Source: Bradyrhizobium sp. MOS003 | GTDB lineage: Bacteria > Pseudomonadota > Alphaproteobacteria > Rhizobiales > Xanthobacteraceae | Direction: 5' to 3' | Length of the DNA: 64,000 nucleotides | NCBI RefSeq assembly: GCF_003020125.1 | Contig: NZ_PYFW01000011.1 | Coordinates: 121,845 to 185,844, forward strand | In this document: positions 19,337 to 29,455 of the stretch, piece after piece | How positions within the stretch are numbered: the first letter of the stretch is position 1 | Layout: each line of letters begins with the position of its first letter | Made by a program: the position numbers and the translations under genes | Notes under the pieces: model-generated | The model's database searches: none | The model's input: the letters and a program-made list of their open reading frames with translations, nothing else | Told to the model about the DNA's origin: nothing

Positions 19337-19831
19337 TCACCGGTACGGCGCTTCGAGCTCGATCGCTTTCGCGATCTCGCGTTCCCAGCGGTCGCCGTTG
19401 GCGAGCAGCTTGGCCTTGTCATAGAACAGTTCTTCGCGGGTCTCGGTCGCGAACTCGAAGTTCGGACCTTCGACGATGGCATCGACCGGACAGGCCTCCT
19501 GGCAGAGGCCGCAATAGATGCACTTCACCATGTCGATGTCGTAGCGCACGGTGCGGCGGGTGCCGTCGTTGCGACGCGGGCCGGCCTCGATGGTGATGGC
19601 CTGCGCCGGGCAGACGGCTTCGCAGAGCTTGCAGGCGATGCAGCGCTCTTCGCCGTTCGGATAGCGGCGCAGCGCATGCTCGCCGCGGAAGCGCGGCGAG
19701 ATCGGGCCCTTCTCGAACGGATAGTTCAGCGTCGGCTTCGGCTGGAAGAAATAGCGCATGGCGAGGAAGAACGCCGAGACGAATTCCGACAGCAGAAGCG
19801 AGCGTGCAGTGGCGTTGACGTTGATACCCAT
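19337..19831 (-). CDS. nuoI: NADH-quinone oxidoreductase subunit I (2 x [4Fe-4S])
   Basis: Peripheral-arm ferredoxin subunit of complex I, 164 residues. Two cluster motifs, C-I-A-C-K-L-C-E-A-V-C-P at about residues 64-75 and C-I-Y-C-G-L-C-Q-E-A-C-P at about 104-115, bind clusters N6a and N6b that pass electrons to NuoB. The ATG at 19831 gives the usual amphipathic N-terminus; the longer open frame upstream is a shadow of nuoH. It lies 8 bp behind nuoH. Confidence 0.97.
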   Translation of the reverse strand: MGINVNATARSLLLSEFVSAFFLAMRYFFQPKPTLNYPFEKGPISPRFRGEHALRRYPNGEERCIACKLCEAVCPAQAITIEAGPRRNDGTRRTVRYDIDMVKCIYCGLCQEACPVDAIVEGPNFEFATETREELFYDKAKLLANGDRWEREIAKAIELEAPYR

Positions 19832-19839
19832 GACGGCCC

Positions 19840-20907
19840 TCACTTCGGCGCGATGCCGGCGAACTGCAGCACGCCGGCCACCACGATCACCATCGCCAGC
19901 GACAGCGGCAGGAACACCTTCCAGCCGAGGCGCATCAGTTGATCGTAGCGGTAGCGCGGCACGATCGCCTTTGCCATCGCGAACAGGAAGAACATGAAGA
20001 AGACTTTGAGCGAGAACCAGATAATCCCCGGCACCCAATTGAAGGGCGGCAGGTCGACCGGCGGCAACCAGCCTCCGAGGAACAGGATCGTGGCCATCGC
20101 GCACATCGTGACGATCGCGACATACTCGCCGAGCATGAACAGCAGATATGGGGTCGAGCCGTACTCGACCATGAAGCCGGCAACGAGCTCGGATTCCGCT
20201 TCCACGAGGTCGAACGGCGGGCGGTTGGTCTCCGCCAGCGCCGAGACGTAGAACACCACGAACATCGGGAACAGCGGCCAGACGTACCAGTTCAGAATGG
20301 TCAGCTGCGGCAGTCCGATCAGGCTGGCCAGCCCGCGGACGTGCTGGGCCTCGACCAGGGCCGACAGGTTCAGCGTGCCGGCGCAGAGCAGCACCGTGAT
20401 GATGACGAATCCGATCGAAACTTCGTAGGACACCATCTGCGCCGCCGAGCGCAGCGCGGCCAGGAACGGATACTTCGAGTTCGACGACCAGCCGGCCATG
20501 ATGATGCCGTAGATCGACAGCGACGAGATCGCGAAGATGAAGAGGATGCCGACATTGATGTCGGCGATGACCCAGCCGAGATTGGTCGGGATCACCGCCC
20601 AGGCCGCAAGCGCGAGCACGCACGACACCAGCGGCGCCAGCAGGAACACGCCCTTGTTGGCGCCGGCCGGGATGATCGGCTCCTTCAGCACGAACTTCAA
20701 AAGGTCCGCGAAGGATTGCAGCAGGCCCCAGGGGCCGACCACGTTCGGGCCGCGCCGGATCTGCACCGCCGCCCAGATCTTGCGGTCGGCGAGCAGGATG
20801 TAGGCGATCGCGATCAGCAGGACGACGAGCACCAGGACGCTCTCCGCGATCATGATGATCAGCGGCCAGAGAAAACCGGTCCAGAATGCGCTTTCGAAGA
20901 ATTCCAT
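19840..20907 (-). CDS. nuoH: NADH-quinone oxidoreductase subunit H
   Basis: Membrane subunit at the quinone-binding junction of complex I, 355 residues, about eight helices. Motifs A-D-R-K-I-W-A-A-V-Q-I-R-R-G-P-N-V-V-G, F-A-D-L-L-K and the acidic loop A-E-T-N-R-P-P-F-D-L-V-E-A-E-S-E-L near the quinone channel are all present. It is 6 bp behind nuoG. Confidence 0.97.
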   Translation of the reverse strand: MEFFESAFWTGFLWPLIIMIAESVLVLVVLLIAIAYILLADRKIWAAVQIRRGPNVVGPWGLLQSFADLLKFVLKEPIIPAGANKGVFLLAPLVSCVLALAAWAVIPTNLGWVIADINVGILFIFAISSLSIYGIIMAGWSSNSKYPFLAALRSAAQMVSYEVSIGFVIITVLLCAGTLNLSALVEAQHVRGLASLIGLPQLTILNWYVWPLFPMFVVFYVSALAETNRPPFDLVEAESELVAGFMVEYGSTPYLLFMLGEYVAIVTMCAMATILFLGGWLPPVDLPPFNWVPGIIWFSLKVFFMFFLFAMAKAIVPRYRYDQLMRLGWKVFLPLSLAMVIVVAGVLQFAGIAPK

Positions 20908-20913
20908 TCTAGC

Positions 20914-22989
20914 TCACTCCGCTGCGGTCAGCATCTGCCCGGAGGCAAGCCGCGAACATTCCGCCATCACGGCGGACGCGCGCGCGATTGGGTTGGTCAA
21001 ATAGAAGTCCTCGACCCGCGGCTTGAACGGCGCCTTCTCGGGCGAACCGCCCTTCCCCGCCAGCTTCTTGATCTGGTCGGCCGAGCCGGCCTCGATCTGG
21101 TCGAGACGGATCAAATGCGGCACGGCCTTGAAGATCGCCTGGCGCAGCGCCGCAAGCGAGTCGTAGCCGAGCTTCTTGCCGAGCGCCTCCGACAGCGCGC
21201 GGATGATCGCCCAGTCCTCGCGGGCTTCGCCCGGCGGGAACGCGGCCCGTCCCGTCATCTGGACCCGGCCTTCGGTGTTGACGTAGATCGCGGACTTCTC
21301 GGTGTAGGCGGCGGCCGGCAGGATGACGTCGGCGCGATGCGCGCCGCGGTCTCCATGGGTGCCGATATAGACGACGAAGGTGCCGTCAGGCGCGTTGATC
21401 TCGTCGGCACCGAGCAGGAACAGCAGGTCCAGCGTGCCGAACGTCGTCATCTGCGCGGCGTTCAAGCCCCCGCCGGTTGCGGCGAAGGCGATGTCGAGCG
21501 CACCGACGCGCGAAGCGCTCTCGTGCAGCACGCCAAAGCCGTTCCAGCCGTCCTTGAGCGCGCCGACATCGAGCGCGAGCTTGGCGGCGCTGGCGAGAAT
21601 GGCGGCGCCGTCGTGACGCGAGGCCGCGCCCGCGCCGACCAGGATGATCGGGTTCTTGGCGTTCTTCAGCACGTCCATGAAGGAGTGCTTGCCGGCGGCG
21701 AGCTCACCGAGGGTCTCGGTGCCTGCGCCGAGGTGATCGTAATCGTAGGTCAGATCGGCCTTGGCGCCGATCACGCCGACCTTGAAGCCGCCGCTGCGCC
21801 AGCGCTTGCGGATGCGGGCGTTGAACACAGCCGCTTCTTTCCGCGGGTTGGCGCCGATGATGAGAAGCGCATCCGCCTGCTCCACGCCGGCCAGCGTCGG
21901 GTTGAAGATGTAGGAGCCGCGGCCGAGCGCGGGATCGAAGGCATCGCCGCCCTGCACCGCCAGATTGCTCGAGCCGAACTTGGCGAGCAGATCCTTCAGC
22001 GCGAACATCTCCTCGACGCCGGCGAGGTCGCCTGCGATCGCGCCGATGCGCTTGCCGTCGGTGCGCGCCGCTTTCGCAGCGATCGCGGCAAAGGCCTCCT
22101 GCCAGCTCGCCGCGCGCAGCTTGCCGGCTTCGCGGATATAGGGCCGGTCGAGCCGCTGGGTGCGCAGGCCATCGACGATGTGACGGGTCTTGTCGGAGAT
22201 CCACTCCTCGTTCACGGCCTCGTTGATGCGCGGCAGCACGCGCATCACTTCCCGGCCGCGGGTGTCGACGCGGATCGCGGACCCGACGCCGTCCATGACG
22301 TCGATCGACTGGGTCTTGCCGAGCTCCCACGGGCGCGCGGCAAACGCGTAAGGCTTCGAGGTCAGCGCGCCGACCGGGCAGATGTCGACGAGATTGCCCT
22401 GCAATTCAGAGGTCAGCGCGTGCTCGAGATAGGTCGTGATCTCCATGTCCTCGCCGCGGCCGGTGGCGCCCATCTCGGGGGCACCTGCGACTTCCGCCGA
22501 GAAGCGGACGCAGCGCGTGCACTGGATGCAGCGGTTCATCGAGGTCTTGACCAGCGCGCCGAGATATTTGTCCTCGACCGCGCGCTTGTTCTCTGCGAAG
22601 CGGCTGGTGTCGACACCATAGCCCATCGCCTGGTCCTGCAGATCGCACTCGCCGCCCTGGTCGCAGATCGGGCAGTCCAGCGGATGGTTGATCAGAAGGA
22701 ATTCCATCACGCCTTCGCGTGCCTTCTTTACCATCGGCGAACGCGTCGAGATTTCCGGCGGCTCACCCTTGGGGCCCGGACGGCAGTCGCGCACGCCCCA
22801 GGCGCAGCTTGCGACCGGCTTCGGGCCGCCCTTCACCTCGACGAGGCACATCCGGCAATTGCCGGCGATCGACAGCCGCTCGTGGTAGCAGAAGCGCGGA
22901 ATCTCGGCACCAGCCGCCTCGCACGCCTGAAGCAGCGTGTATTCGGCGGGGACATCGATCTCTTTGCCGTCGATGATGAGCTTGGTCAT
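20914..22989 (-). CDS. nuoG: NADH-quinone oxidoreductase subunit G
   Basis: Large iron-sulfur subunit of the complex I electron-input arm, 691 residues. The N-terminal ferredoxin domain binds [2Fe-2S] (cysteines in R-F-C-Y-H-E and C-R-M-C-L-V-E), then come C-P-I-C-D-Q-G-G-E-C-D-L-Q-D and C-I-Q-C-T-R-C-V-R-F for [4Fe-4S] clusters, followed by a molybdopterin-oxidoreductase-like domain that has no cofactor role here. Length is that of the mitochondrial-type subunit, shorter than E. coli NuoG. Confidence 0.96.
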   Translation of the reverse strand: MTKLIIDGKEIDVPAEYTLLQACEAAGAEIPRFCYHERLSIAGNCRMCLVEVKGGPKPVASCAWGVRDCRPGPKGEPPEISTRSPMVKKAREGVMEFLLINHPLDCPICDQGGECDLQDQAMGYGVDTSRFAENKRAVEDKYLGALVKTSMNRCIQCTRCVRFSAEVAGAPEMGATGRGEDMEITTYLEHALTSELQGNLVDICPVGALTSKPYAFAARPWELGKTQSIDVMDGVGSAIRVDTRGREVMRVLPRINEAVNEEWISDKTRHIVDGLRTQRLDRPYIREAGKLRAASWQEAFAAIAAKAARTDGKRIGAIAGDLAGVEEMFALKDLLAKFGSSNLAVQGGDAFDPALGRGSYIFNPTLAGVEQADALLIIGANPRKEAAVFNARIRKRWRSGGFKVGVIGAKADLTYDYDHLGAGTETLGELAAGKHSFMDVLKNAKNPIILVGAGAASRHDGAAILASAAKLALDVGALKDGWNGFGVLHESASRVGALDIAFAATGGGLNAAQMTTFGTLDLLFLLGADEINAPDGTFVVYIGTHGDRGAHRADVILPAAAYTEKSAIYVNTEGRVQMTGRAAFPPGEAREDWAIIRALSEALGKKLGYDSLAALRQAIFKAVPHLIRLDQIEAGSADQIKKLAGKGGSPEKAPFKPRVEDFYLTNPIARASAVMAECSRLASGQMLTAAE

Positions 22990-22994
22990 GTCTC

Positions 22995-24320
<1,326 letters not shown>

Positions 24321-24335
24321 ATCAGTGCTTTCCGA

Positions 24336-24536
24336 TCAACGAATGGACTGCTTGTAGGCAAGTCCGGCGGCGCAGACGGCGAAGATCAGCGCCCAGAGCA
24401 GACTGGTCTCCTGCGTCGCGTTCATGATGAAACGCTGCAGCAGGAACATGAAGGCGGCCGCGACCGCGGCGTGCATGGCGACGAAGCCCCATTTCTTCAC
24501 GGCCTCGTTCCCTCCAATTGCGGGGAGATCACCCAT
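24336..24536 (-). CDS. 66-residue membrane protein inside the nuo operon, function unknown
   Basis: A small protein encoded between nuoE and nuoF. Its start codon shares one base with the nuoE stop (TGATG), so it is translationally coupled. Two hydrophobic helices are visible, about residues 15-36 (A-M-H-A-A-V-A-A-A-F-M-F-L-L) and 45-60 (L-L-W-A-L-I-F-A-V-C-A-A-G-L), ending in a basic tail. It is not one of the 14 core subunits. A small unannotated gene at this place is known in some Rhizobiales nuo operons. It may be an accessory or assembly protein of complex I, but that is inferred from position only. Confidence 0.75.
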   Translation of the reverse strand: MGDLPAIGGNEAVKKWGFVAMHAAVAAAFMFLLQRFIMNATQETSLLWALIFAVCAAGLAYKQSIR

Positions 24537-25147
24537 CAGGTGCTCTCCTTCAGCGTGGTCGGCCCGCCCATCGGCGCCGAGAACTGGCGGCCGTTCTGCG
24601 GACCGGGCTTGGGCGGATTGCCCGAAGCGAAACCGTCGAGCACCTTGCCGAAGCTTTCCTTGGTCAGGTCCTCATAGGTGTCCTTGCCGATCATGACCAT
24701 CGGCGCGTTCACGCAGGCACCGAGGCACTCGACCTCCTCCCAGCTGAAATTGCCGTCCTTGGACAGATGGAAGGGCTCGTGATGGATTCGGTGCTCGCAG
24801 ACGTGGATCAGATCCTCGGCGCCGCGCAGCCGGCACGGCGTGGTGCCGCAGACCTGGACGTGGGCCTTCTTGCCGACGGGGGCGAGCTGGAACATCGTGT
24901 AGAAGGTCGCGACTTCCAGCACGCGGATATAGGGCATGTCGAGCATGTCGGCGATGACGCGGATCGCGGCTTCCGAGACCCAGCCGTCGTGCTGCTCCTG
25001 CGCGCGCCAGAGGATGGCGATGACGGCGGAGGCCTGGCGGCCGGCCGGATATTTCGCGATCTGCTGCTTGGCGAAAGCGAGGTTTTCCTCCGTGAACGCA
25101 AAGCTCGCGGGCTGAACTTCCTTCGGTGCTAATCGGCGAACGGACAT
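24536..25147 (-). CDS. nuoE: NADH-quinone oxidoreductase subunit E
   Basis: 24-kDa-type [2Fe-2S] subunit of complex I, 203 residues. The four cluster cysteines are in C-G-T-T-P-C-R-L-R-G and E-C-L-G-A-C-V-N-A-P. The C-terminal extension of about 30 residues is proline-rich, as in other Rhizobiales. It begins 12 bp after the FkbM methyltransferase gene, with a weak GAAGAG site before the ATG. Confidence 0.96.
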   Translation of the reverse strand: MSVRRLAPKEVQPASFAFTEENLAFAKQQIAKYPAGRQASAVIAILWRAQEQHDGWVSEAAIRVIADMLDMPYIRVLEVATFYTMFQLAPVGKKAHVQVCGTTPCRLRGAEDLIHVCEHRIHHEPFHLSKDGNFSWEEVECLGACVNAPMVMIGKDTYEDLTKESFGKVLDGFASGNPPKPGPQNGRQFSAPMGGPTTLKEST

Positions 25148-25159
25148 CTCTTCAATCTC

Positions 25160-26125
25160 TCACTGCATGCGGCGCGCGGATTTCGCATTCAGGGCTTCGA
25201 TCCTGTCCTGCCAAAATGCGCTTGCGGTGCCGAAAACGTTGTAGCCGACGTGGGTCGAGACCTTGATGCGGTCGAGGATCGACAGCTCGGTCACGGTCTC
25301 CATCCGATTGCTGCGCGGATCGAACACGATCAGCTTCAGCGGGGTCTGTTCGAGGATGAAGCGCGACACCGCATGAGAGCGGTCGCTGCCGTGCTCCTCG
25401 CACATGATGACGCTGTCGGCCTGGAGCAGACGCGCGCCGCCCTTGATCGCCTCGATCTCGACGCCCTCGACGTCGAGCTTGATCAGGTACTTGCCGGCGC
25501 TCGCCACCTTGCCGTCCTCGATCAGATTGTCGAGTGCGATGACCGGCACCTCCTCGCCGCCCGCGGACGGAGCGCCAGCGATGCTGAAGGCTTCGTGCTT
25601 GGTGCCCGACAGACGCGCGGTGCCGCGGCTGGCACCGATCGCGCATTTCATGGTCTCGAAGCGATTGCCGTTGACGCGGGCGTTGTTGGCGAGCTTCGGG
25701 TAGTTCTGCCCCGACGGCTCGATCGCGATCGCCTTGTGCGAGCCGAACGGCTTGCTCGACACCAGCACCGACCAATAGCCGTAATTGGCACCGCAATCGA
25801 GCAGCGTGTAGTCGACGTCGACGCTATCGGCGAACAGCAGCTCGAGCTCGTCCTCGTAATTGTAGGACCGGTTGAGCAGCTTGCTCCAATAGCCGTCGCC
25901 GTAAGGGAATTCGAACACGGCGTCGGGATTGAGCCGGATCGCGATGTTGCGCTCCGGCAGCGTCTTCCGCAGCAAATTCGCGCAGGCGATGTAGCCCATG
26001 TGCGAGAAGTGCGAGGAGATCTTCGATCCCGTCACCAGCGCCAAGGCAGCCGTCCGCTCCCACAGGTTGGCCCCTTCCAGGGCCCCCGAGGCGCGGTCGA
26101 ACTGGATTGGCGCCTGCTGCCCCAT
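25160..26125 (-). CDS. FkbM-family SAM-dependent methyltransferase inserted between nuoD and nuoE
   Basis: A 321-residue protein. The C-terminal two thirds is a Rossmann methyltransferase of FkbM type: SAM loop L-L-D-C-G-A-N-Y-G-Y-W-S at about residues 108-119, the acidic strand end A-I-A-I-E-P-S, and the FkbM signature K-L-D-V-E-G-V-E-I-E-A-I-K-G. The N-terminal 100 residues are unassigned. Its ATG at 26125 shares one base with the nuoD stop (TGATG), and nuoE starts 12 bp after its stop, so it is an integral cistron of the operon. FkbM proteins usually O-methylate sugars, lipids or natural products; the substrate here is unknown. Codon use looks like that of its neighbours. Confidence 0.88.
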   Translation of the reverse strand: MGQQAPIQFDRASGALEGANLWERTAALALVTGSKISSHFSHMGYIACANLLRKTLPERNIAIRLNPDAVFEFPYGDGYWSKLLNRSYNYEDELELLFADSVDVDYTLLDCGANYGYWSVLVSSKPFGSHKAIAIEPSGQNYPKLANNARVNGNRFETMKCAIGASRGTARLSGTKHEAFSIAGAPSAGGEEVPVIALDNLIEDGKVASAGKYLIKLDVEGVEIEAIKGGARLLQADSVIMCEEHGSDRSHAVSRFILEQTPLKLIVFDPRSNRMETVTELSILDRIKVSTHVGYNVFGTASAFWQDRIEALNAKSARRMQ

Positions 26126-27321
26126 CACCGATCGACCTCTCCGAACACGATGTCGAGCGAGCCGAGGATGGCGGAGACGTCGGCGAGCAGATGGCCGCGG
26201 CAGATGTGGTCCATGGCCTGGAGATGCGCAAAGCCCGGCGCGCGGATCTTGCACTTGTAGGGCTTGTTGGTGCCGTCGGAGATCAGATAGACGCCAAACT
26301 CGCCCTTGGGCGCCTCGACCGCGGCGTAGACCTCGCCGGCGGGGACGTGGACGCCTTCGGTGTAGAGCTTGAAGTGGTGGATCAGCGCTTCCATCGAGCG
26401 CTTCATCTCGCCACGGCGCGGCGGCGCGACCTTGTTGTCTTCGACGACGACCGGTCCCTTCCCCTCGGGCGCGTTCAGCTTCTGGATGCACTGCCTCATG
26501 ATGCGCACGGACTGGCGCATCTCTTCCATGCGGATCAGATAGCGGTCGTAGCAGTCGCCGTTCTTGCCGATCGGGATGTCGAAATCCATCTCGGCGTAGC
26601 ATTCATAGGGCTGCGACTTGCGCAGGTCCCAGGCCGCGCCCGAGCCGCGCACCATCACGCCCGAGAAGCCCCACTCCCAGGCTTCCTTCAGCGGCACCAC
26701 GCCGATGTCGACGTTGCGCTGCTTGAAGATGCGGTTGGCGGTGAGCAGGCGGTCGAGATCGTCCACCACCTTGAGGAACGGATCGCACCAGGCCTCGATG
26801 TCGTCGACCAATTTCTGCGGCAAATCCTGATGCACGCCGCCGACGCGGAAGTAGGCCGCATGCATACGGCTGCCCGAGGCGCGCTCGTAGAACACCATCA
26901 GCTTTTCGCGCTCTTCGAAACCCCACAGCGGCGGGGTCAGCGCGCCGACGTCCATCGCCTGCGTGGTGACGTTGAGCAGATGCGACAGGATGCGGCCGAT
27001 CTCGCAATAGAGCACGCGGATGAGCTGGCCGCGGCGCGGCACCTCGATGCCGAGCAGCTTCTCGGCCGCCATGCAGAAGGCGTGCTCCTGGTTCATCGGC
27101 GCGACGTAGTCGAGCCGGTCGAAATACGGGATCGCCTGCAGATAGGTCTTCTGCTCGATCAGCTTCTCGGTGCCGCGATGCAGCAGGCCGATATGGGGGT
27201 CGACACGCGCGACGACTTCGCCATCCAATTCGAGCACAAGACGCAACACACCGTGGGCCGCCGGATGCTGCGGCCCGAAGTTGATGGTGAAGTTGCGAAG
27301 GTTTTCGGGTTGCTCGTTCAT
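26125..27321 (-). CDS. nuoD: NADH-quinone oxidoreductase subunit D
   Basis: 49-kDa-type subunit of complex I, 398 residues, which together with NuoB forms the quinone site. Hallmarks are the start F-T-I-N-F-G-P-Q-H-P-A-A-H-G-V-L-R, then H-I-G-L-L-H-R-G-T-E-K, and the C-terminal D-I-V-F-G-E-V-D-R. It is a separate gene from nuoC, unlike the fused nuoCD of enterobacteria. The stop overlaps the start of the FkbM methyltransferase. Confidence 0.97.
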   Translation of the reverse strand: MNEQPENLRNFTINFGPQHPAAHGVLRLVLELDGEVVARVDPHIGLLHRGTEKLIEQKTYLQAIPYFDRLDYVAPMNQEHAFCMAAEKLLGIEVPRRGQLIRVLYCEIGRILSHLLNVTTQAMDVGALTPPLWGFEEREKLMVFYERASGSRMHAAYFRVGGVHQDLPQKLVDDIEAWCDPFLKVVDDLDRLLTANRIFKQRNVDIGVVPLKEAWEWGFSGVMVRGSGAAWDLRKSQPYECYAEMDFDIPIGKNGDCYDRYLIRMEEMRQSVRIMRQCIQKLNAPEGKGPVVVEDNKVAPPRRGEMKRSMEALIHHFKLYTEGVHVPAGEVYAAVEAPKGEFGVYLISDGTNKPYKCKIRAPGFAHLQAMDHICRGHLLADVSAILGSLDIVFGEVDR

Positions 27322-27323
27322 GA

Positions 27324-27938
27324 TCAGACCTTCGGTCCCGCTTTTTCGTCACCCGGAAGGACCGGATAATCGGCTCCCTCCCACGGAGACAAAAAGTCGA
27401 ACTTGCGGAATTCCTGGTTGAGCCGGACGGGCTCGTACACCACCCGCTTCTCCTGGTCGTCGTAGCGGACCTCGACGAAGCCAGTGGTCGGGAAATCTTT
27501 CCGCAGCGGATGGCCCTCGAAACCGTAATCGGTCAGCAGGCGCCGCATGTCGGGATGGCCGACGAAGAACACGCCATAGAGGTCGTAGGCCTCACGCTCG
27601 AACCAGTCGGCGCCGGGGAACACCTCGATCAGCGACGGAACCTGGGTGGTCTCGTCGGCCTGCGCCTTGAGCCGGATCCGCGCGTTCAGCGTCGGGGACA
27701 GGAAGTGATAGATCACGTCGAAGCGTTTTTCGCGCGACGGATAGTCCGCGGCCGTGATGTCGGTGAAGTTGATGAAACGGCAGTTCGGATCGTCGCGGAG
27801 GTACTTGACCACCTCGACGATCTTGCTGGCCTCGACATCGACCGAGAGCTGGTTGAAGGCCACCGAATGACCGAGAGCGGCGCCCGGAAGCGCGCTAACG
27901 ATCGTCTGCCCCAAGGCGTCGAGCTTGGCGTCGTCCAT
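27324..27938 (-). CDS. nuoC: NADH-quinone oxidoreductase subunit C
   Basis: 30-kDa-type peripheral subunit of complex I, 204 residues. Contains the signature E-R-E-A-Y-D-L-Y-G-V-F-F-x-G-H-P-D-M-R-R-L-L-T-D-Y-G-F family pattern (about residues 123-150). The ATG at 27938 gives the expected N-terminus; the longer open frame upstream is a shadow of nuoB. It ends 2 bp before nuoD. Confidence 0.96.
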   Translation of the reverse strand: MDDAKLDALGQTIVSALPGAALGHSVAFNQLSVDVEASKIVEVVKYLRDDPNCRFINFTDITAADYPSREKRFDVIYHFLSPTLNARIRLKAQADETTQVPSLIEVFPGADWFEREAYDLYGVFFVGHPDMRRLLTDYGFEGHPLRKDFPTTGFVEVRYDDQEKRVVYEPVRLNQEFRKFDFLSPWEGADYPVLPGDEKAGPKV

Positions 27939-27949
27939 GACGTAAAACC

Positions 27950-28537
27950 TTAGCGTTCGATGGTGCCGGTGCGGCGGATCTTCTTCTGCAGCAGCAGCAC
28001 GCCGTAGAGCAGCGCTTCCGCCGTGGGCGGGCAGCCCGGCACATAGATGTCGATCGGCACGATGCGGTCGCAGCCGCGTACGACCGAATAGGAATAGTGA
28101 TAATAGCCACCGCCATTGGCGCAGGAGCCCATCGAGATGACGTAGCGCGGCTCGGGCATCTGGTCGTAGACCTTGCGCAGCGCAGGCGCCATCTTGTTGG
28201 TCAGGGTGCCCGCGACGATCATCACGTCGGACTGGCGCGGCGAGGCACGGGGCGCGAAGCCGAAGCGCTCGACGTCGTAGCGCGGCATCGACACCTGCAT
28301 CATCTCGACCGCACAACAGGCGAGACCGAAGGTCATCCACATCAGCGAGCCCGTACGGGCCCAGGTGATGAGGTCGTCGGTCGCGGCGACGAAGAAGCCC
28401 TTGTCGGACAGTTCGGAATTGACCTCGAGGAAGAACGGATCATTGGCTCCGACCGGCCGGCCGGTCGACGGATCCAGGATGCCCTTGGGGGCCGGCGCGA
28501 TCGCCGGACCTGTGGACGGCGCAGGGTTCAATCCCAT
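27950..28537 (-). CDS. nuoB: NADH-quinone oxidoreductase subunit B
   Basis: PSST-type subunit that holds cluster N2, the electron donor to quinone; about 195 residues. Ligands are the tandem cysteines in L-A-C-C-A-V-E-M-M, then S-C-A-N-G-G-G and V-P-G-C-P-P-T-A-E-A. I choose the ATG at 28537, which overlaps the nuoA stop by 10 bp and has GGGAG about 8 bases upstream; a start at 28558 is also open but deeper inside nuoA. Confidence 0.96.
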   Translation of the reverse strand: MGLNPAPSTGPAIAPAPKGILDPSTGRPVGANDPFFLEVNSELSDKGFFVAATDDLITWARTGSLMWMTFGLACCAVEMMQVSMPRYDVERFGFAPRASPRQSDVMIVAGTLTNKMAPALRKVYDQMPEPRYVISMGSCANGGGYYHYSYSVVRGCDRIVPIDIYVPGCPPTAEALLYGVLLLQKKIRRTGTIER

Positions 28538-28893
28538 TCCAGTGCTCCCTTCTTCCATTCATAGGCGAACCCGACCGTCAGCACGCCGAGGAACACCACC
28601 ATGGACCAGAAGCCGGTCGCGCCAAGCTTGCCGAACGCCACCGCCCAGGGAAACAGGAACGCCACCTCGAGGTCGAAGATGATGAAGAGGATGGCGACCA
28701 GATAGAAGCGGACGTCGAACTTCATGCGCGCGTCGTCGAAGGCGTTGAAACCGCACTCATACGCCGACAGTTTTTCCGGGTCCGGCTGCTGGAACGCCAC
28801 GATGAAGGGCGCGATCAACAACACCAGGCCGATGATAGCCGCTACCGCTATGAAGACGACGAGTGGAAGATAGTTCTGCAGAATGCCGCTCAT
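28528..28893 (-). CDS. nuoA: NADH-quinone oxidoreductase subunit A
   Basis: First gene of the complex I operon; 121-residue membrane subunit with three helices. The mobile loop after helix 1 with Y-E-C-G-F-N-A-F and the F-Y-L-V-A-I-L-F-I-I-F-D-L-E-V-A-F segment are diagnostic. The ATG at 28893 is the family's usual start; the ribosome site (AAAGGG) is modest. Confidence 0.96.
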   Translation of the reverse strand: MSGILQNYLPLVVFIAVAAIIGLVLLIAPFIVAFQQPDPEKLSAYECGFNAFDDARMKFDVRFYLVAILFIIFDLEVAFLFPWAVAFGKLGATGFWSMVVFLGVLTVGFAYEWKKGALEWD

Positions 28894-29455
28894 TGGCGAG
28901 CCCTTTTTCCCGCAGCCTCGGGACAGCCACGGATTCGTCCGATTTGGAATTATTCTGAGCCTTAGCGCAGTGCACCAATGGGCGCAAGACACGCTCTTTT
29001 TAGGCCCTTTGCCGCCCCCAGCAGTATGAAAATCCCGGAATCACCCCGCGCTGGTATGGAGCAGATCGCCAAACCCAGCAAGGGCGGTCCGCGCTTGCGG
29101 CAGTGACGTCCGTTGTCTGGGAAAGCCCACCTTATGTAGGCCGCGCCGCAGCAAAATCCACATTACAAGGAGGATAGGCCCCGGTCGGCGGCAATCCGGC
29201 CGAACAAGCCCCGAGCCGCTCCGAGCCGCCTATCCACAGGCAGAGTGAGCACGAGCCATGCATCACACGAGGCCGAGCCCCCGGCTCCTGCGATATCTTG
29301 CAGCCCGACCGGTCGCGAGCGCGGCGGCGGCGACGTGGAGGTCCGTCGCGCGCGCCGCGCCCGGATGAGCTTCGGGCCGGGGGGCATAGCCCGGATGCTC
29401 ATCTATCTCGTGGCGGAGGATCGGCCGCCCGCGATGTCGCCGCCCTCACCCGTCC
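28894..29455. other. Intergenic gap, 562 bp, between nuoA and the siderophore receptor
   Basis: Besides the candidate nuo promoter I see no supported gene. Short frames on both strands (for example 29163-29402 minus, rich in arginine and proline) look like composition artefacts of GC-rich DNA. No clear terminator for the receptor gene is visible at its 3' side. Confidence 0.5.
28959..28987 (-). promoter_or_regulatory. Candidate sigma-70 promoter of the nuo operon
   Basis: On the minus strand a TTGCGC box (28987-28982) and a TAAGGC box (28964-28959) are spaced by 17 bp, leaving a leader of about 60 nt before nuoA. The -10 box is a weak match, so this is tentative. Confidence 0.35.

Noticed and set aside
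25160..26125. Idea that the FkbM gene marks recent horizontal transfer
   Set aside because: Its start and stop are tightly fitted to nuoD and nuoE, and GC content and codon style look like those of the neighbours; I cannot support foreign origin by eye.
29163..29402. 79-codon minus-strand frame between nuoA and the siderophore receptor
   Set aside because: Arg/Pro/Ser-rich, no ribosome site, no hydrophobic or conserved segment.
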